Source: Enterobacter huaxiensis (GTDB lineage Bacteria > Pseudomonadota > Gammaproteobacteria > Enterobacterales > Enterobacteriaceae). Taken from it: a DNA stretch of 64,000 bases. Positions 1 through 8,872 of the stretch are shown one piece after another. Each line of letters opens with the position of its first letter. The stretch's first letter is position 1. The translations under genes and the position numbers were made by a program. The stretch spans positions 1,426,001 to 1,490,000 of the forward strand of contig NZ_CP043342.1 in assembly GCF_003594935.2 (NCBI RefSeq), read 5' to 3'. The notes under the pieces were generated by a model that was not told where the DNA came from, searched no databases, and saw nothing but the letters and a program-made list of their open reading frames with translations.

Positions 1-1086
1 CTTCAGCTTCTGGGCAAAAACACAGGCAGCAACGTCATGTCGGCTGACAGCTCGCTGAGCCTGCAAACGTATCTGACCCGCATCACCCGCGTGCGTCTGC
101 GCCTGCAGCAGGTAGCCAACGCCTCTGATCCGCAGGAAATGATGCAGACCCTGGCGCAGACCGTATTCCAGGGAAAAAGCGTGGACCTGACCGACACCCA
201 GCAGTACGGCAGTCTGATTTCGGCAAGCCTCGGTGAAGAGTGGAGTGGCTTTGGCAGCACGATGTTTGTCCAGCCTTTGACCCAGGCCTGGGAGACCGTG
301 CTCCAGCCTTCGGCGGCGAGCCTAAATGACAAATGGAGCCGCTCGGTGGTAGCTAACTGGCACACGGCATTTGACGGACGTTTCCCGTTTGCAGTCAGCA
401 AAAGTGATGCTTCCTTGCCAATGCTGGCTGAGTTTGTTCGCAAGGACAGCGGGCGTATTGAGCGTTTCCTGGCGAGCGAGCTCAGCGGCGTACTGCATAA
501 AGAGGGCAGCCAGTGGGTGCCGGATAAGGTCAACAGCCAGGGCCTGACATTTAACCCTGCCTTCCTTCGCGCCATCAATCAGCTGAGCCAGCTATCGGAC
601 ATTCTATTTACCGATGGCACCCAGGGAATCAGCTTTGAACTGCAGGCGCGTCCCGTACCGCAGGTAGTGGAAACACAGCTGAAGATTGACGGGCAACAGC
701 TGCACTACTTTAACCAGATGGCCGACTGGCAGAGCTTCCGCTGGCCCGGTGATACCTTTAAGCCGGGGACCATGCTGACCTGGACCACGGTTAATGCCGG
801 GGCCCGCCTGTTCGGGGACTACAGCGGGACCTGGGGCTTTATCCGCTGGCTGGATCAGGGCAAGCGTCAGCAGCTTGACCGCAGCCAGTGGATGATGAAC
901 TTCACCGCGCCGGACGGGCGCACCCTGCAGTGGGTACTGCGCTCACAGCTGGGCAGCGGTCCTCTGGCGTTACTGGCACTGCGTGGCTTTACGTTGCCGG
1001 AACAGATATTCAGCGTCGACAGCGCGGCAGCGGCTCAGGCGCTGATGGCCAACACAGGAAGCAGTGATATGGACGGAATCGAGTAA
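1..1086 (+). CDS. tssM: T6SS inner-membrane complex protein TssM (IcmF), C-terminal part, 5'-truncated by the window edge
   Basis: The reading frame is already open at base 1, so only about the last 361 residues of a protein normally over 1,100 residues long are present. TssM (IcmF/VasK) spans the inner membrane and, with TssL and TssJ, forms the trans-envelope channel of the type VI secretion system. What is visible is the periplasmic IcmF-related C-terminal region: a mixed alpha/beta segment ending in a beta-rich part with the conserved-looking stretch PLALLALRGFTLPEQIF shortly before the end. No membrane helix falls in this part. The stop overlaps the tssA start by one base (TAATG), so translation is probably coupled. 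Identification rests on family resemblance plus the following tssA-F-G-J-E genes. Confidence 0.9.
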   Translation, partial: LQLLGKNTGSNVMSADSSLSLQTYLTRITRVRLRLQQVANASDPQEMMQTLAQTVFQGKSVDLTDTQQYGSLISASLGEEWSGFGSTMFVQPLTQAWETVLQPSAASLNDKWSRSVVANWHTAFDGRFPFAVSKSDASLPMLAEFVRKDSGRIERFLASELSGVLHKEGSQWVPDKVNSQGLTFNPAFLRAINQLSQLSDILFTDGTQGISFELQARPVPQVVETQLKIDGQQLHYFNQMADWQSFRWPGDTFKPGTMLTWTTVNAGARLFGDYSGTWGFIRWLDQGKRQQLDRSQWMMNFTAPDGRTLQWVLRSQLGSGPLALLALRGFTLPEQIFSVDSAAAAQALMANTGSSDMDGIE

Positions 1087-2681
1087 TGAGCACTTTGATT
1101 AATCTGGTTGCCGCCTGTCAGGCGGATGAAACTCAATTACGACAGCAGGCACAGGCCCGTATAGAAAACTGGCGGTCCTGGTTTGTCCCGATCAGCGATG
1201 CCAGCCCGACAGGTGAAGACCCTGGATATGACGATGATTTCCAGCGTATCCGGGAAGAGGTCAATAAACTTTCTGGTATTGATACCGTGCTGATTTGCAC
1301 GCTTGCCGAAAAACTGCTGACCAACACTGCCAAAGATATCAGGATTGCTACCTATTACTGCTGGGCGCGCCTGCACCAGGATGGAGAAGCAGGCTTTGCT
1401 GAAGGGCTTGAACTACTGGCGGGAATGCTGCAGCGCTACGGAGCGCAACTTCATCCACAGCGTGAGCGGAGCCGTAAACCGGCGCTGGAGTGGCTTGCAG
1501 GCTCTCGTGTTCTTGACAGTCTGTCACTCTGGCCGGAAGTCGTGCGCGACGATGCACTACGCACTGCCGGTGCGCTGCTGCTGATCCTCGACAGTCTGGA
1601 GACAGAGCTGGAAGTCTCGCGGCCGGAACTGAACACCTTGTACAGTGCGCTGGAATCCCGCCTGATGAAGGCCGGTGGCGTAGATGCCGTTGTACCGCAG
1701 AACGCGGGTAATAAGCCACAGCCCCCATCGTACACGACAGAGTATGACGCACCGGCCCTGAGCCGTATTACCTCCGGCCAGGATTTGTTGTCTCAGGCGC
1801 GTATCCTCACAGGGTATCTGCGAGAGCAGCCCAATGGCTGGCTGCCCGCACATCGGCTGATGAAAAGCCTGCGCCACGACACGCTGAATGCCATTCCGGC
1901 GCCGGATGCCGAAGGAAAAACGCGCATCGAGCCCCCTCGGGGCGATCAGCGAGCGATGCTCAAACGCCTGTATCTGCAGCAGAGCTGGCTGGAGATACTG
2001 GAGCAGGCGGACAGCACCTTCTCACGGGGAGCCAACCACCTCTGGCTGGATTTACAGTGGTATATCCATCAGGCCCTGGTGAAGTCGGGGCAGGATGTGC
2101 TGGCCGATATCATCACTGCAGACCTGAAAGGGCTGCTGCGTCGCCTGACGGGGCTGGAAACCCTGGCTTTTAATGACGGTACGCCGTTTGCCGATGAGGT
2201 CACGCTAAACTGGATTAATCAAAGCGTACTGGACGACATGCCCGGCTGGCAGGATGAGCCGGTCGGCGCCGTCAGCCTGGCTGAGAACGACGTTCTCGCG
2301 CTCGAACCGGAAGCACTGGAGAGGGCAGACACCGATGGTCTGGATGCCGCGCTTCACTGGCTGCAAACTCGTCCGGGCATGGACGCCACGAAAGACAAGT
2401 GGCTGCTGCGCCTGCTGATGGCCCGCGTGGCCGAGCAAAAGGGCAAGAATGAACTGGCGCTGCATCTGTTGGGCGATCTTGATAGTGCAGCACAGTCAAT
2501 CACGCTCACGCAGTGGACACCGGCACTGCTGTTTGAAGTGAAATCACGCCGCCTCAGGCTGCTGCGCATGAAGGCTGCACGTAGTGAAACCGATAAATCA
2601 CGACTCCAGCCGGAGATGACCCTGCTTCTGTCCGGTCTGATTGCGCTCGACCCGGCAAGCAGCGCGGTACTGTGCGAATAA
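1086..2681 (+). CDS. tssA: T6SS protein TssA (ImpA N-terminal domain, VasJ-type C-terminus)
   Basis: This 531-residue protein belongs to the TssA family, which binds the baseplate and membrane complex and helps start or coordinate growth of the contractile tail. The N-terminal ImpA_N domain is recognisable at about residues 35-130, with the SPTGEDPGYDDDFQRIREE signature. A long helical middle region and a helical C-terminal repeat-like domain of the VasJ type (about residues 430-531) follow. It starts on the last base of the tssM stop and is followed 35 bases later by tssF. TssA proteins have several C-terminal classes. I infer the VasJ-like class from general appearance only, so the subclass is less sure than the family. 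Confidence 0.88.
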   Translation: MSTLINLVAACQADETQLRQQAQARIENWRSWFVPISDASPTGEDPGYDDDFQRIREEVNKLSGIDTVLICTLAEKLLTNTAKDIRIATYYCWARLHQDGEAGFAEGLELLAGMLQRYGAQLHPQRERSRKPALEWLAGSRVLDSLSLWPEVVRDDALRTAGALLLILDSLETELEVSRPELNTLYSALESRLMKAGGVDAVVPQNAGNKPQPPSYTTEYDAPALSRITSGQDLLSQARILTGYLREQPNGWLPAHRLMKSLRHDTLNAIPAPDAEGKTRIEPPRGDQRAMLKRLYLQQSWLEILEQADSTFSRGANHLWLDLQWYIHQALVKSGQDVLADIITADLKGLLRRLTGLETLAFNDGTPFADEVTLNWINQSVLDDMPGWQDEPVGAVSLAENDVLALEPEALERADTDGLDAALHWLQTRPGMDATKDKWLLRLLMARVAEQKGKNELALHLLGDLDSAAQSITLTQWTPALLFEVKSRRLRLLRMKAARSETDKSRLQPEMTLLLSGLIALDPASSAVLCE

Positions 2682-2716
2682 TGCCCCCACCCTAAAACAA
2701 CAATAATCAGGTTCTT

Positions 2717-4471
2717 ATGGATGACTTAACCCTGCGTTATTACGACGCTGAAATGCGCTATCTGCTGGAAGCCGGTGAAGAGTTTGCCCGCGCTCACCCT
2801 GAGCAGGCGGCAATGCTCAATCTCGATAAAGCGGGGGCGCGCGACCCTTACGTGGAGCGGCTGTTCGAGGGCTTTGCCTTCCTGATGGGCCGGCTGCGTG
2901 AGAAGCTTGATGACGATCTGCCTGAACTGACCGAAGGGCTGGTCAGCCTGCTGTGGCCGCATTACCTGCGCACCATTCCGTCAATGTCTGTGGTGGAGTT
3001 CACCCCTGACTGGCGTGAGATGAAAGAACAGATGCGCATCGTCAAAGGCTTTGAGGTGAACTCGCGGCCGATCGGTGAGAAAGGCACGCGTTGCCGGTAC
3101 ACCACCACTCAAGAGATTGCCCTTCAGCCGTTGTCGCTGGAGCACGCCCGCCTGTCGACTGACCCTGAAGGGCGTTCGGTCATCAGTCTGCGCTTTAACT
3201 GCAGCCATCTCGCCGACTGGAGCCGTATCGATCTCAGCCAGCTCCCGTTCTACTTCAACGCAGACGCACCGCTAGCCTGCGCCATGCATGAAGCCTTTAC
3301 CATGAACACGGCGCGCCTCTGGTTGCGGATGCCGGGTGACATTGACAGAAGACCACTCGACGGGTATTTCACCGCGCTGGGTTTTGGCGACGACGACGAC
3401 CTGTGGCCGAAGGGAAGCAGCAGCTTTAGCGGCTATCAGCTGCTGCTGGAGTATTTCACCTTCCGCGAGAAGTTCATGTTCACGGGCCTGCGTGGCCTGG
3501 AAACGGTGGTCTTTCCGGCTGAGCTACCCTGGTTTGAAATAGACGTTGTGCTGGCGGAGCGCTGGGAGCATGACTTCAGCTTTACTGAAAAGCATCTGCG
3601 CCTGAACTGTGTGCCGGTGATTAACCTGTTCCCGCTGGAATCCGACCCGCTGACGCTCAATTCCCTGCAGACTGAATACATGCTGCGCCCGATGCGCGTG
3701 CAGGATGGTCATACCGAGATCTACACGGTGGATTCGGTGGTGTCATCGAGCCAGCATACCTACGTTCCGTTTTCGAGCTTCCGCCACAAAGGCGGAATGA
3801 TGCGTCATGAAGCTCCGGAATATTACTACCACACCCGCGTGCGCCGCGGCCCGTCGGGCCTGCATAACACATGGCTTATCCTTGGCGGCGAAGCCTTTGA
3901 TAATCATACCGTTCCGGAAGACGAAAGCCTGTCTCTGACGCTCACCGGTACCAACGGCCAGCTGCCGCGCCGCGCGCTGCAGAGCACTGTGCTCGATACG
4001 GTGATGAAAACCACCTCGGCCAGCATCGCCGTGCGTAACCTGTGTGCGCCGACGCTTCCCTGTTATCCACCGGCGCAGGATCGTTTCCACTGGCGTGTTC
4101 TGAGCCACCTCGGTAGCGGTTTCCTGTCAATGATGGATAACGCCGACGTGCTGCGTGGCACCCTGGCGCTGTACGAATGGACCGACAGCGAGATGAACCG
4201 CCGCCGACTGGAAGCGATTATTGACGTGAAGCACAGTGAAACCGAGCGTTTCGAGCAGGGCTACCTGGTGCGCGGCGTGCAGATTGAAGTGACGCTGGAC
4301 AGCCACGGCTTTGCCGGACGCGGTGACATCTGTCTGTTTGGTGAGATGCTTAGCCGCTTCTTCGCGCTGTATACCGATATCTATCTGTTTAACCGCCTGA
4401 TTATCATCCTGCAACCGACCGGAGAGCGCCTGGAATGGGAAGAGAAGCACAACCGCCGCATTCCCGGCTGA
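2717..4471 (+). CDS. tssF: T6SS baseplate subunit TssF (ImpG/VasA)
   Basis: This 584-residue protein has the typical TssF opening (YYDAEMRYLLEAGEEFARAHP), followed by the characteristic segment around residues 50-90 that ends in LLWPHYLRTIPSM. TssF, with TssE, TssG and TssK, builds the wedges of the T6SS baseplate on the cytoplasmic side of the membrane complex. The length matches the family (about 580-620 residues). The start is an ATG preceded by CAGGTT, a weak ribosome site. The downstream tssG start lies inside this gene (37-base overlap), which fits the TssF2-TssG complex being made together. Confidence 0.95.
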   Translation: MDDLTLRYYDAEMRYLLEAGEEFARAHPEQAAMLNLDKAGARDPYVERLFEGFAFLMGRLREKLDDDLPELTEGLVSLLWPHYLRTIPSMSVVEFTPDWREMKEQMRIVKGFEVNSRPIGEKGTRCRYTTTQEIALQPLSLEHARLSTDPEGRSVISLRFNCSHLADWSRIDLSQLPFYFNADAPLACAMHEAFTMNTARLWLRMPGDIDRRPLDGYFTALGFGDDDDLWPKGSSSFSGYQLLLEYFTFREKFMFTGLRGLETVVFPAELPWFEIDVVLAERWEHDFSFTEKHLRLNCVPVINLFPLESDPLTLNSLQTEYMLRPMRVQDGHTEIYTVDSVVSSSQHTYVPFSSFRHKGGMMRHEAPEYYYHTRVRRGPSGLHNTWLILGGEAFDNHTVPEDESLSLTLTGTNGQLPRRALQSTVLDTVMKTTSASIAVRNLCAPTLPCYPPAQDRFHWRVLSHLGSGFLSMMDNADVLRGTLALYEWTDSEMNRRRLEAIIDVKHSETERFEQGYLVRGVQIEVTLDSHGFAGRGDICLFGEMLSRFFALYTDIYLFNRLIIILQPTGERLEWEEKHNRRIPG

Positions 4472-5520
4472 CCCCACGGCTGGAGGCCGATCTTAACCGG
4501 ATTAATTTTTACCGTTTCTGCCAGCTGCTGGAGAAACAGAACCCGGGCAAGCCGCTGATGGGCTCAACTAACCATCCTTCTGACGACCCGGTGCGCTTTG
4601 CGCCGCACCCCGGAATGGGTTTCCCGGCGAGCGAGCTGAAAGCGGTGGAGTATGACGAAGAGGATGACGGCAAGCCACCGGTGGTACGCACCACCTTTAT
4701 GGGGATGTATGGCGTGGATTCGCCGCTGCCGACCGCCTATCTCGACGACATCACCCAGCGCCGGGAAGGTCATGAAGCGATGCAGGGTTTCCTCGATATC
4801 TTCAGCCACCGCATCCTGACGCAGTTTTACCGCATCTGGCGAAAATACTCTTATCCGGCCACATTCGAGCCCGGCGGCACCGATAGCATTTCGCAGTCGC
4901 TGCTTGGCCTGGTAGGGCTAGGTATTCCCGGCACGGCAAACCATATTGCTACGCCGGTGTCGCGCTTTCTGGCGCTGCTTGGCGTACTTCGCCAGCCGGG
5001 AAAAACCCAGGAGGGGATGCAGGCGCTGTTGAGCCTGCTGGCACCGGATACCACCGTACAGGTGAGTCCGTATTGCCTGCGGTCGGTGGAAATCAGTCAG
5101 CCACTAGGTTTTTACGCCAATGAGGATTTTCTGCTGGACGGCAACACGCCGCTGGGTGACGAGGCGATGGATGCCAGCAGCCAGCTGCTGATTGCGCTTA
5201 CCACCGATAACGAGCAGGAGTCACAGGGCTGGAAGCCGGATGGTCTGCTGTACCAGGACTTCCTGGTGATGCTGCGGGTGTACCTCGGCTGGCGATTCAA
5301 GGCCAAAATTACCCTGACCACCCGCACCCGGCTGCTGGTCGCTCCACCGCTCGGTGAAGGTCCCTTCTGGCTCGGCATGAACGGCGTGCTGGGCGCAGAA
5401 GACGAAGAGCTCCCGGAGGATATTCCACACACTTTTACGACCGAATTGGGTTACTACACCGGGCTGGAGCCCGCGACACCACAACAAGGAAACCGACGTG
5501 TTAAGTACAAATTTAACTAA
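4435..5520 (+). CDS. tssG: T6SS baseplate subunit TssG (ImpH/VasB)
   Basis: This 361-residue protein matches the TssG family: an N-terminal region with INFYRFCQLLE near residue 25, the RFAPHPGMGFPASEL motif around residues 53-67, and the conserved middle with GMYGVDSPLPTAYLD and FLDIFSHRILTQFYRIW. TssG pairs with two TssF copies in each baseplate wedge. The chosen ATG lies 37 bases inside tssF. Residues from about 20 onward are clearly conserved, so a slightly later start cannot be excluded. The 3' end overlaps the tssJ start by 23 bases, which continues the tight packing of the operon. Confidence 0.93.
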   Translation: MGREAQPPHSRLTPRLEADLNRINFYRFCQLLEKQNPGKPLMGSTNHPSDDPVRFAPHPGMGFPASELKAVEYDEEDDGKPPVVRTTFMGMYGVDSPLPTAYLDDITQRREGHEAMQGFLDIFSHRILTQFYRIWRKYSYPATFEPGGTDSISQSLLGLVGLGIPGTANHIATPVSRFLALLGVLRQPGKTQEGMQALLSLLAPDTTVQVSPYCLRSVEISQPLGFYANEDFLLDGNTPLGDEAMDASSQLLIALTTDNEQESQGWKPDGLLYQDFLVMLRVYLGWRFKAKITLTTRTRLLVAPPLGEGPFWLGMNGVLGAEDEELPEDIPHTFTTELGYYTGLEPATPQQGNRRVKYKFN

Positions 5521-6043
5521 AACAACGCGCTGGCTGTTACCCCTGCTGGCGTTCAGCCTGGCAGGCTGCGGAGTGACGCAGAGCATCACCGATGGCAGCA
5601 AATCAGCATTTAACGCCGTGTTCTACAAAAAAATTAAGGTGCTGCACCTGGATTTCACCGCCCGTGAAGCGCTTAACACCGATTCTCGCGAGAGTAATTC
5701 GCTGTCTGAGCCGGTGATTATCCGTGTCTACCAGCTGAAAGACCGCAAAATCTTCGACAAAACGGTCTACCAGCAGTTGCTGAAAGATGGGGAGACCATT
5801 TTGAAAGCTGACATGCTGGCAAGCCGTGATGTGGTGGTTAAGCCGGGCGGTGATGCGAGCCTGAATATGCCGATGGAAGCTGATGCACAGTTTGTGGCGG
5901 TGGTGGGTCTGTTCCGTCACCCGGATATGGTTAACAACACCTGGAAGCTGGTGATAGGGCGCGAAGAGCTTGATCCGGATAAGCCGCGCATTCTGGAGGC
6001 CGGTAACAACCATCTGACGTTACAGCCACTGAAGGATGACTGA
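5498..6043 (+). CDS. tssJ: T6SS outer-membrane lipoprotein TssJ (SciN/VasD)
   Basis: This 181-residue protein starts with a signal sequence containing a lipobox (LAGC, modified Cys at residue 24), as expected of TssJ. TssJ is the outer-membrane lipoprotein that anchors TssM. The mature part is a beta-sandwich-like domain with the family segment EPVIIRVYQLKDRKIFDKT followed by a YQQLL-type helix. The GTG start is chosen because an AAGGA ribosome site lies seven bases upstream, inside the end of tssG. The stop overlaps the tssE start (TGATG). Confidence 0.94.
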   Translation: MLSTNLTKTTRWLLPLLAFSLAGCGVTQSITDGSKSAFNAVFYKKIKVLHLDFTAREALNTDSRESNSLSEPVIIRVYQLKDRKIFDKTVYQQLLKDGETILKADMLASRDVVVKPGGDASLNMPMEADAQFVAVVGLFRHPDMVNNTWKLVIGREELDPDKPRILEAGNNHLTLQPLKDD

Positions 6044-6498
6044 TGCCACAGGGACACAATACGCCATCGCTTTATGAAATGCTGAGCGGCAATTTCACCG
6101 GCGGGCTGAGCCTTAGCCAGGTCAGCGAGAAGAATCAGGTGATTTTATCAGTACTCGATAACATGCAGCGCATCCTCAACTGCCGCGCCGGCACGCTGGC
6201 ACACCTGCCGGATTTTGGGCTACCAGATATGACAAAAATCCTGCAGGGCATGCCGGGTACCGCCCATGAGCTGATGGGCACCCTTTCGGCTGTTCTGCTC
6301 AAATATGAGCCACGTCTGAAAAAAATAACCGTTGTCCTGCTGGAGCAGAACGTTCCCGGTGAACTGCGTTACGCCATTGATGCCGAGCTTAAGGGCATTG
6401 GCCTCGTGCGTTACGGAACAGAGTTTATGCCCGAGGGACGTGTTCTCCTGCGGCATTTTAAACAACAGCACTATCTTGACACCACAACCCGTCTGTAA
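6043..6498 (+). CDS. tssE: T6SS baseplate protein TssE (gp25-like)
   Basis: This 151-residue protein is of the gpW/gp25 family. It resembles the phage T4 baseplate protein gp25 and nucleates sheath assembly in the T6SS baseplate. Family features visible are the helix with VLDNMQRILNCRAGTLAHLPDFGLPD, split here by a short link, and the terminal strand pair around residues 95-145. The CRAGTLAHLPDFGLPD stretch is the most diagnostic. It overlaps tssJ by one base. This is the last recognised core tss gene in the window; the genes that follow are accessory. Confidence 0.93.
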   Translation: MPQGHNTPSLYEMLSGNFTGGLSLSQVSEKNQVILSVLDNMQRILNCRAGTLAHLPDFGLPDMTKILQGMPGTAHELMGTLSAVLLKYEPRLKKITVVLLEQNVPGELRYAIDAELKGIGLVRYGTEFMPEGRVLLRHFKQQHYLDTTTRL

Positions 6499-6512
6499 GG
6501 CCAGTTAACACC

Positions 6513-6983
6513 ATGTCAGTAAAATCACAGTTTCTCGAAAAATTGCAGACCAGACAGTCTGCTCCGGTTTCATCTGTCAGTAAGAGTCAGGCCGATATTG
6601 CAGAGTTTCGCCTGCGAATGGCACAGCTTCAGGAGCAGATGGACGCGTGGCTGGTGAGTACCGGACTGAATGTCGAGACGCTCAATACACCCGTTACGGA
6701 CCTGCTGGTTGAGGGGGGGAAATTTGATATTGTCTCCCTCGTTCTGCGTATCGACGACCGATCTGTAAAATTTGTGCCGGCATTCCTTTATGGTCAGGGT
6801 GTAACCGGGTGCGTGGAGGCGACCTTCCATAATGGAGGGCTCGTGACGCCACTGGGGCGATTATTTATGCGGTCAGGCACGGTGAACAACTGGACCTTTG
6901 TTCCGCCTGGTGCTTTATCCCCCTCCGGGCAGGGTTTTGATGAGAGCACATTTTTTGGTTTGATTCTGGCGCTGCTTCCATAG
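6513..6983 (+). CDS. Unrecognised 156-residue protein directly downstream of tssE
   Basis: I do not recognise this family. The protein starts 14 bases after tssE, so it is probably co-transcribed. It has no signal peptide or clear membrane segment. Residues 20-55 look helical and amphipathic (ADIAEFRLRMAQLQEQMDAW). The C-terminal two thirds look beta-rich, with many Gly, Val and Phe residues, and end in a hydrophobic tail (FFGLILALLP). Its base composition is less GC-rich than that of tssA-tssG. A role as a T6SS accessory, effector-handling or immunity protein is possible but is only inferred from position. Confidence 0.7.
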   Translation: MSVKSQFLEKLQTRQSAPVSSVSKSQADIAEFRLRMAQLQEQMDAWLVSTGLNVETLNTPVTDLLVEGGKFDIVSLVLRIDDRSVKFVPAFLYGQGVTGCVEATFHNGGLVTPLGRLFMRSGTVNNWTFVPPGALSPSGQGFDESTFFGLILALLP

Positions 6984-7104
6984 CAGAGCCGGAATGAGTA
7001 ATAGTTTGTTTGCCTGTCTGTCATTGCATAATTACCTGGCGAAACAGTTAATGGCTGACGGAGAACAGATTCACAAAATAACGAAATAAATCAAGGATAT
7101 GGAA

Positions 7105-7503
7105 ATGAGAAAGTTAATCTTTTTTCTGGTCTCAGGGATACTGTTTACGGCACAAGCCGATGCTGCGCGTGGAAGGCAGCCCTGCTCAGGTTCAAAAGGC
7201 GGTATAGCGCACTGCACATCGGATGGCCGCTTTGTCTGTAATGACGGGAGTCTGAGTCAGTCGAAACGATTCTGTTCCGGGTATGGTTCCTCAGCAGCCA
7301 GCAATCCGGTAAAACAGTCCACTTCCACTCGCAAAGCTAAGCCGGAAAAAGTGACAACTGCAAAAAAACAGGAGCCGCAAAGTGTTGCACAAAACGACGA
7401 ACCGGTCAGTACCCAACCCCGACAGCCCACATGCGCTCCTCTCTATATGGCCAACAAGCCCGGATACACTCATTTACCAATTTGCTCAGGGAATCAGTAT
7501 TGA
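7105..7503 (+). CDS. Small secreted protein with a YdcA-like Cys motif
   Basis: This 132-residue protein has a clear signal peptide ([20 protein letters not shown]), so export to the periplasm or beyond is expected. The mature N-terminus carries [12 protein letters not shown] and FVCNDGS, which together with a later SKRFC give four regularly spaced cysteines. From memory this resembles the short E. coli protein YdcA. A Ser/Thr/Lys/Gln-rich linker (about residues 65-110) follows, then a second small Cys pair near the C-terminus (PTCAPLY and PICSG). The second of two in-frame ATGs is chosen because AAGGA sits seven bases before it but only one base before the first. Function unknown. Confidence 0.72.
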   Translation: MRKLIFFLVSGILFTAQADAARGRQPCSGSKGGIAHCTSDGRFVCNDGSLSQSKRFCSGYGSSAASNPVKQSTSTRKAKPEKVTTAKKQEPQSVAQNDEPVSTQPRQPTCAPLYMANKPGYTHLPICSGNQY

Positions 7504-7581
7504 TTTGCTATGGAAAAGATTCTATTCCCATTATTCAGATTAAATTGTCTGGATAAACATAAGAAAGGAAAGAAGTAAAAC

Positions 7582-8826
7582 ATGGCACGAAGAAAAAAAG
7601 ATGACAATGCTACGGGTATTATTCTGATTATTATTGGTGTCATTGCCTGGGGTATTTATGTCGCGGTAAGAGCATTAATTAATCTTAATGAGCGATTTAT
7701 TGAAACGGTGTCGAATCCGGCAGGTGTCATCGGTTTGTTCTTTGGCTTACTGATAGCCGTTGCGTTAATAATCCGGTTTTTCATTTACCGGGGCTTCCGG
7801 AAGAAAGCTGCGGAGCTTGAACAAGCCATGTCGGACCAGGCACAGAAAGAGAAAGCCTTTGAAGAAACTGTAAGTACTGAAGTGGCTCGTGGCCTGTATC
7901 AGGAAAAGAAACAGCTTTCCGGCCAGTGGGATAACTTTCACAATGCCAGAAATAAAGCCTCCCGGGCAATGCAGCGTATTGTGGACTCTGCGTATAAATT
8001 CAAAGTCAAAACCCTGCTTTCTGGCACCACGGTGAATAACTGGCAAAGTAAGTACGACCAGCTCAGAAAAGAGAGAGACGCTTATGCTGCTATAAGCGAG
8101 AGAATCACCTTTCTGGAACTTGAAGATAATGCCGACTGGGAAGGCGTAAAGCAGCAGTTTCTGGATAAGGTCGCCATGCTGGAAAAAGCGCAGGAAGAAA
8201 AAGAATATCAGGCTGAGCTCAAGCGTCAGATGCGGGAAGAAAAACAGCGACAGGACGAACTGGAGCAGCAGCAGCGCGAAGCGGAAGAAGAGGAACAACG
8301 CCTTGCTGAGCAGCAGCGTTTACTGGAAGAAGCCCTGTTCGCCGCTGAGGGGGCTCACAGGGAAGAGCTGGAACGACAGCGCCTGGAGCTGGAGCACAAA
8401 ATCCAGGATGTGCATCAACAGTATGAGCGCGCCAAATCTATGGCCCAGCTCACGAAACAGGGACACGTGTATGTGATTTCGAATATCGGTTCCTTCGGTG
8501 AAAACGTCTTCAAAATCGGTATGACCCGACGGCTGGAGCCTATGGAGCGTGTAAAAGAACTGAGCGGGGCAGCCGTGCCGTTTGATTTTGACGTCCACGC
8601 CATGATTTCCTGCGATGATGCTCCTGCGCTTGAAAAGACACTGCATGACCATCTGGAAAGCTACCGGATTAACCGGGTTAATCTGCGTAAGGAGTTTTTC
8701 CGGGTTGAACTCAGTAAAATTATCGATGAGGTTGAGCGTCATCATGGGCAGGTTGAATATATCGCTGACCCGGTGGCGCTACAGTATCTGCAGAATCTCG
8801 AATATGCAGAAAGCGAAGCCGCATAA
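7582..8826 (+). CDS. Membrane-anchored coiled-coil protein with C-terminal GIY-YIG-like (T5orf172) domain
   Basis: This 414-residue protein has two N-terminal hydrophobic segments (about residues 12-30 and 48-69). A segment with charged helices follows, including NKASRAMQRIVDSAYKFK, reminiscent of DUF4041 proteins. A long Glu/Gln/Arg-rich coiled coil spans roughly residues 195-290. The last 120 residues look like a T5orf172 domain of the GIY-YIG nuclease superfamily: VYVI at 296-299, FKIGMTRR at 310-317, LH at 354-355 and KEFF at 370-373. A ribosome site (AAAGGA) precedes the ATG. The first 300 bases are clearly AT-richer than the flanking genes. A DNA-acting, possibly defensive, role is inferred from the domain. 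The membrane anchor is unusual, and nuclease activity is not proven. Confidence 0.75.
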   Translation: MARRKKDDNATGIILIIIGVIAWGIYVAVRALINLNERFIETVSNPAGVIGLFFGLLIAVALIIRFFIYRGFRKKAAELEQAMSDQAQKEKAFEETVSTEVARGLYQEKKQLSGQWDNFHNARNKASRAMQRIVDSAYKFKVKTLLSGTTVNNWQSKYDQLRKERDAYAAISERITFLELEDNADWEGVKQQFLDKVAMLEKAQEEKEYQAELKRQMREEKQRQDELEQQQREAEEEEQRLAEQQRLLEEALFAAEGAHREELERQRLELEHKIQDVHQQYERAKSMAQLTKQGHVYVISNIGSFGENVFKIGMTRRLEPMERVKELSGAAVPFDFDVHAMISCDDAPALEKTLHDHLESYRINRVNLRKEFFRVELSKIIDEVERHHGQVEYIADPVALQYLQNLEYAESEAA

Positions 8827-8872
8827 GCAATGACTTTCAATAGCTCCTTATACGTCAAATGGACAACTGGTC

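Noticed and set aside
7765..8298. 177-residue Phe/Leu-rich minus-strand frame opposite the coiled-coil gene
   Set aside because: The Phe/Leu bias simply mirrors the Glu/Lys-rich coiled coil on the other strand. It would be a hydrophobic protein with no start signal.
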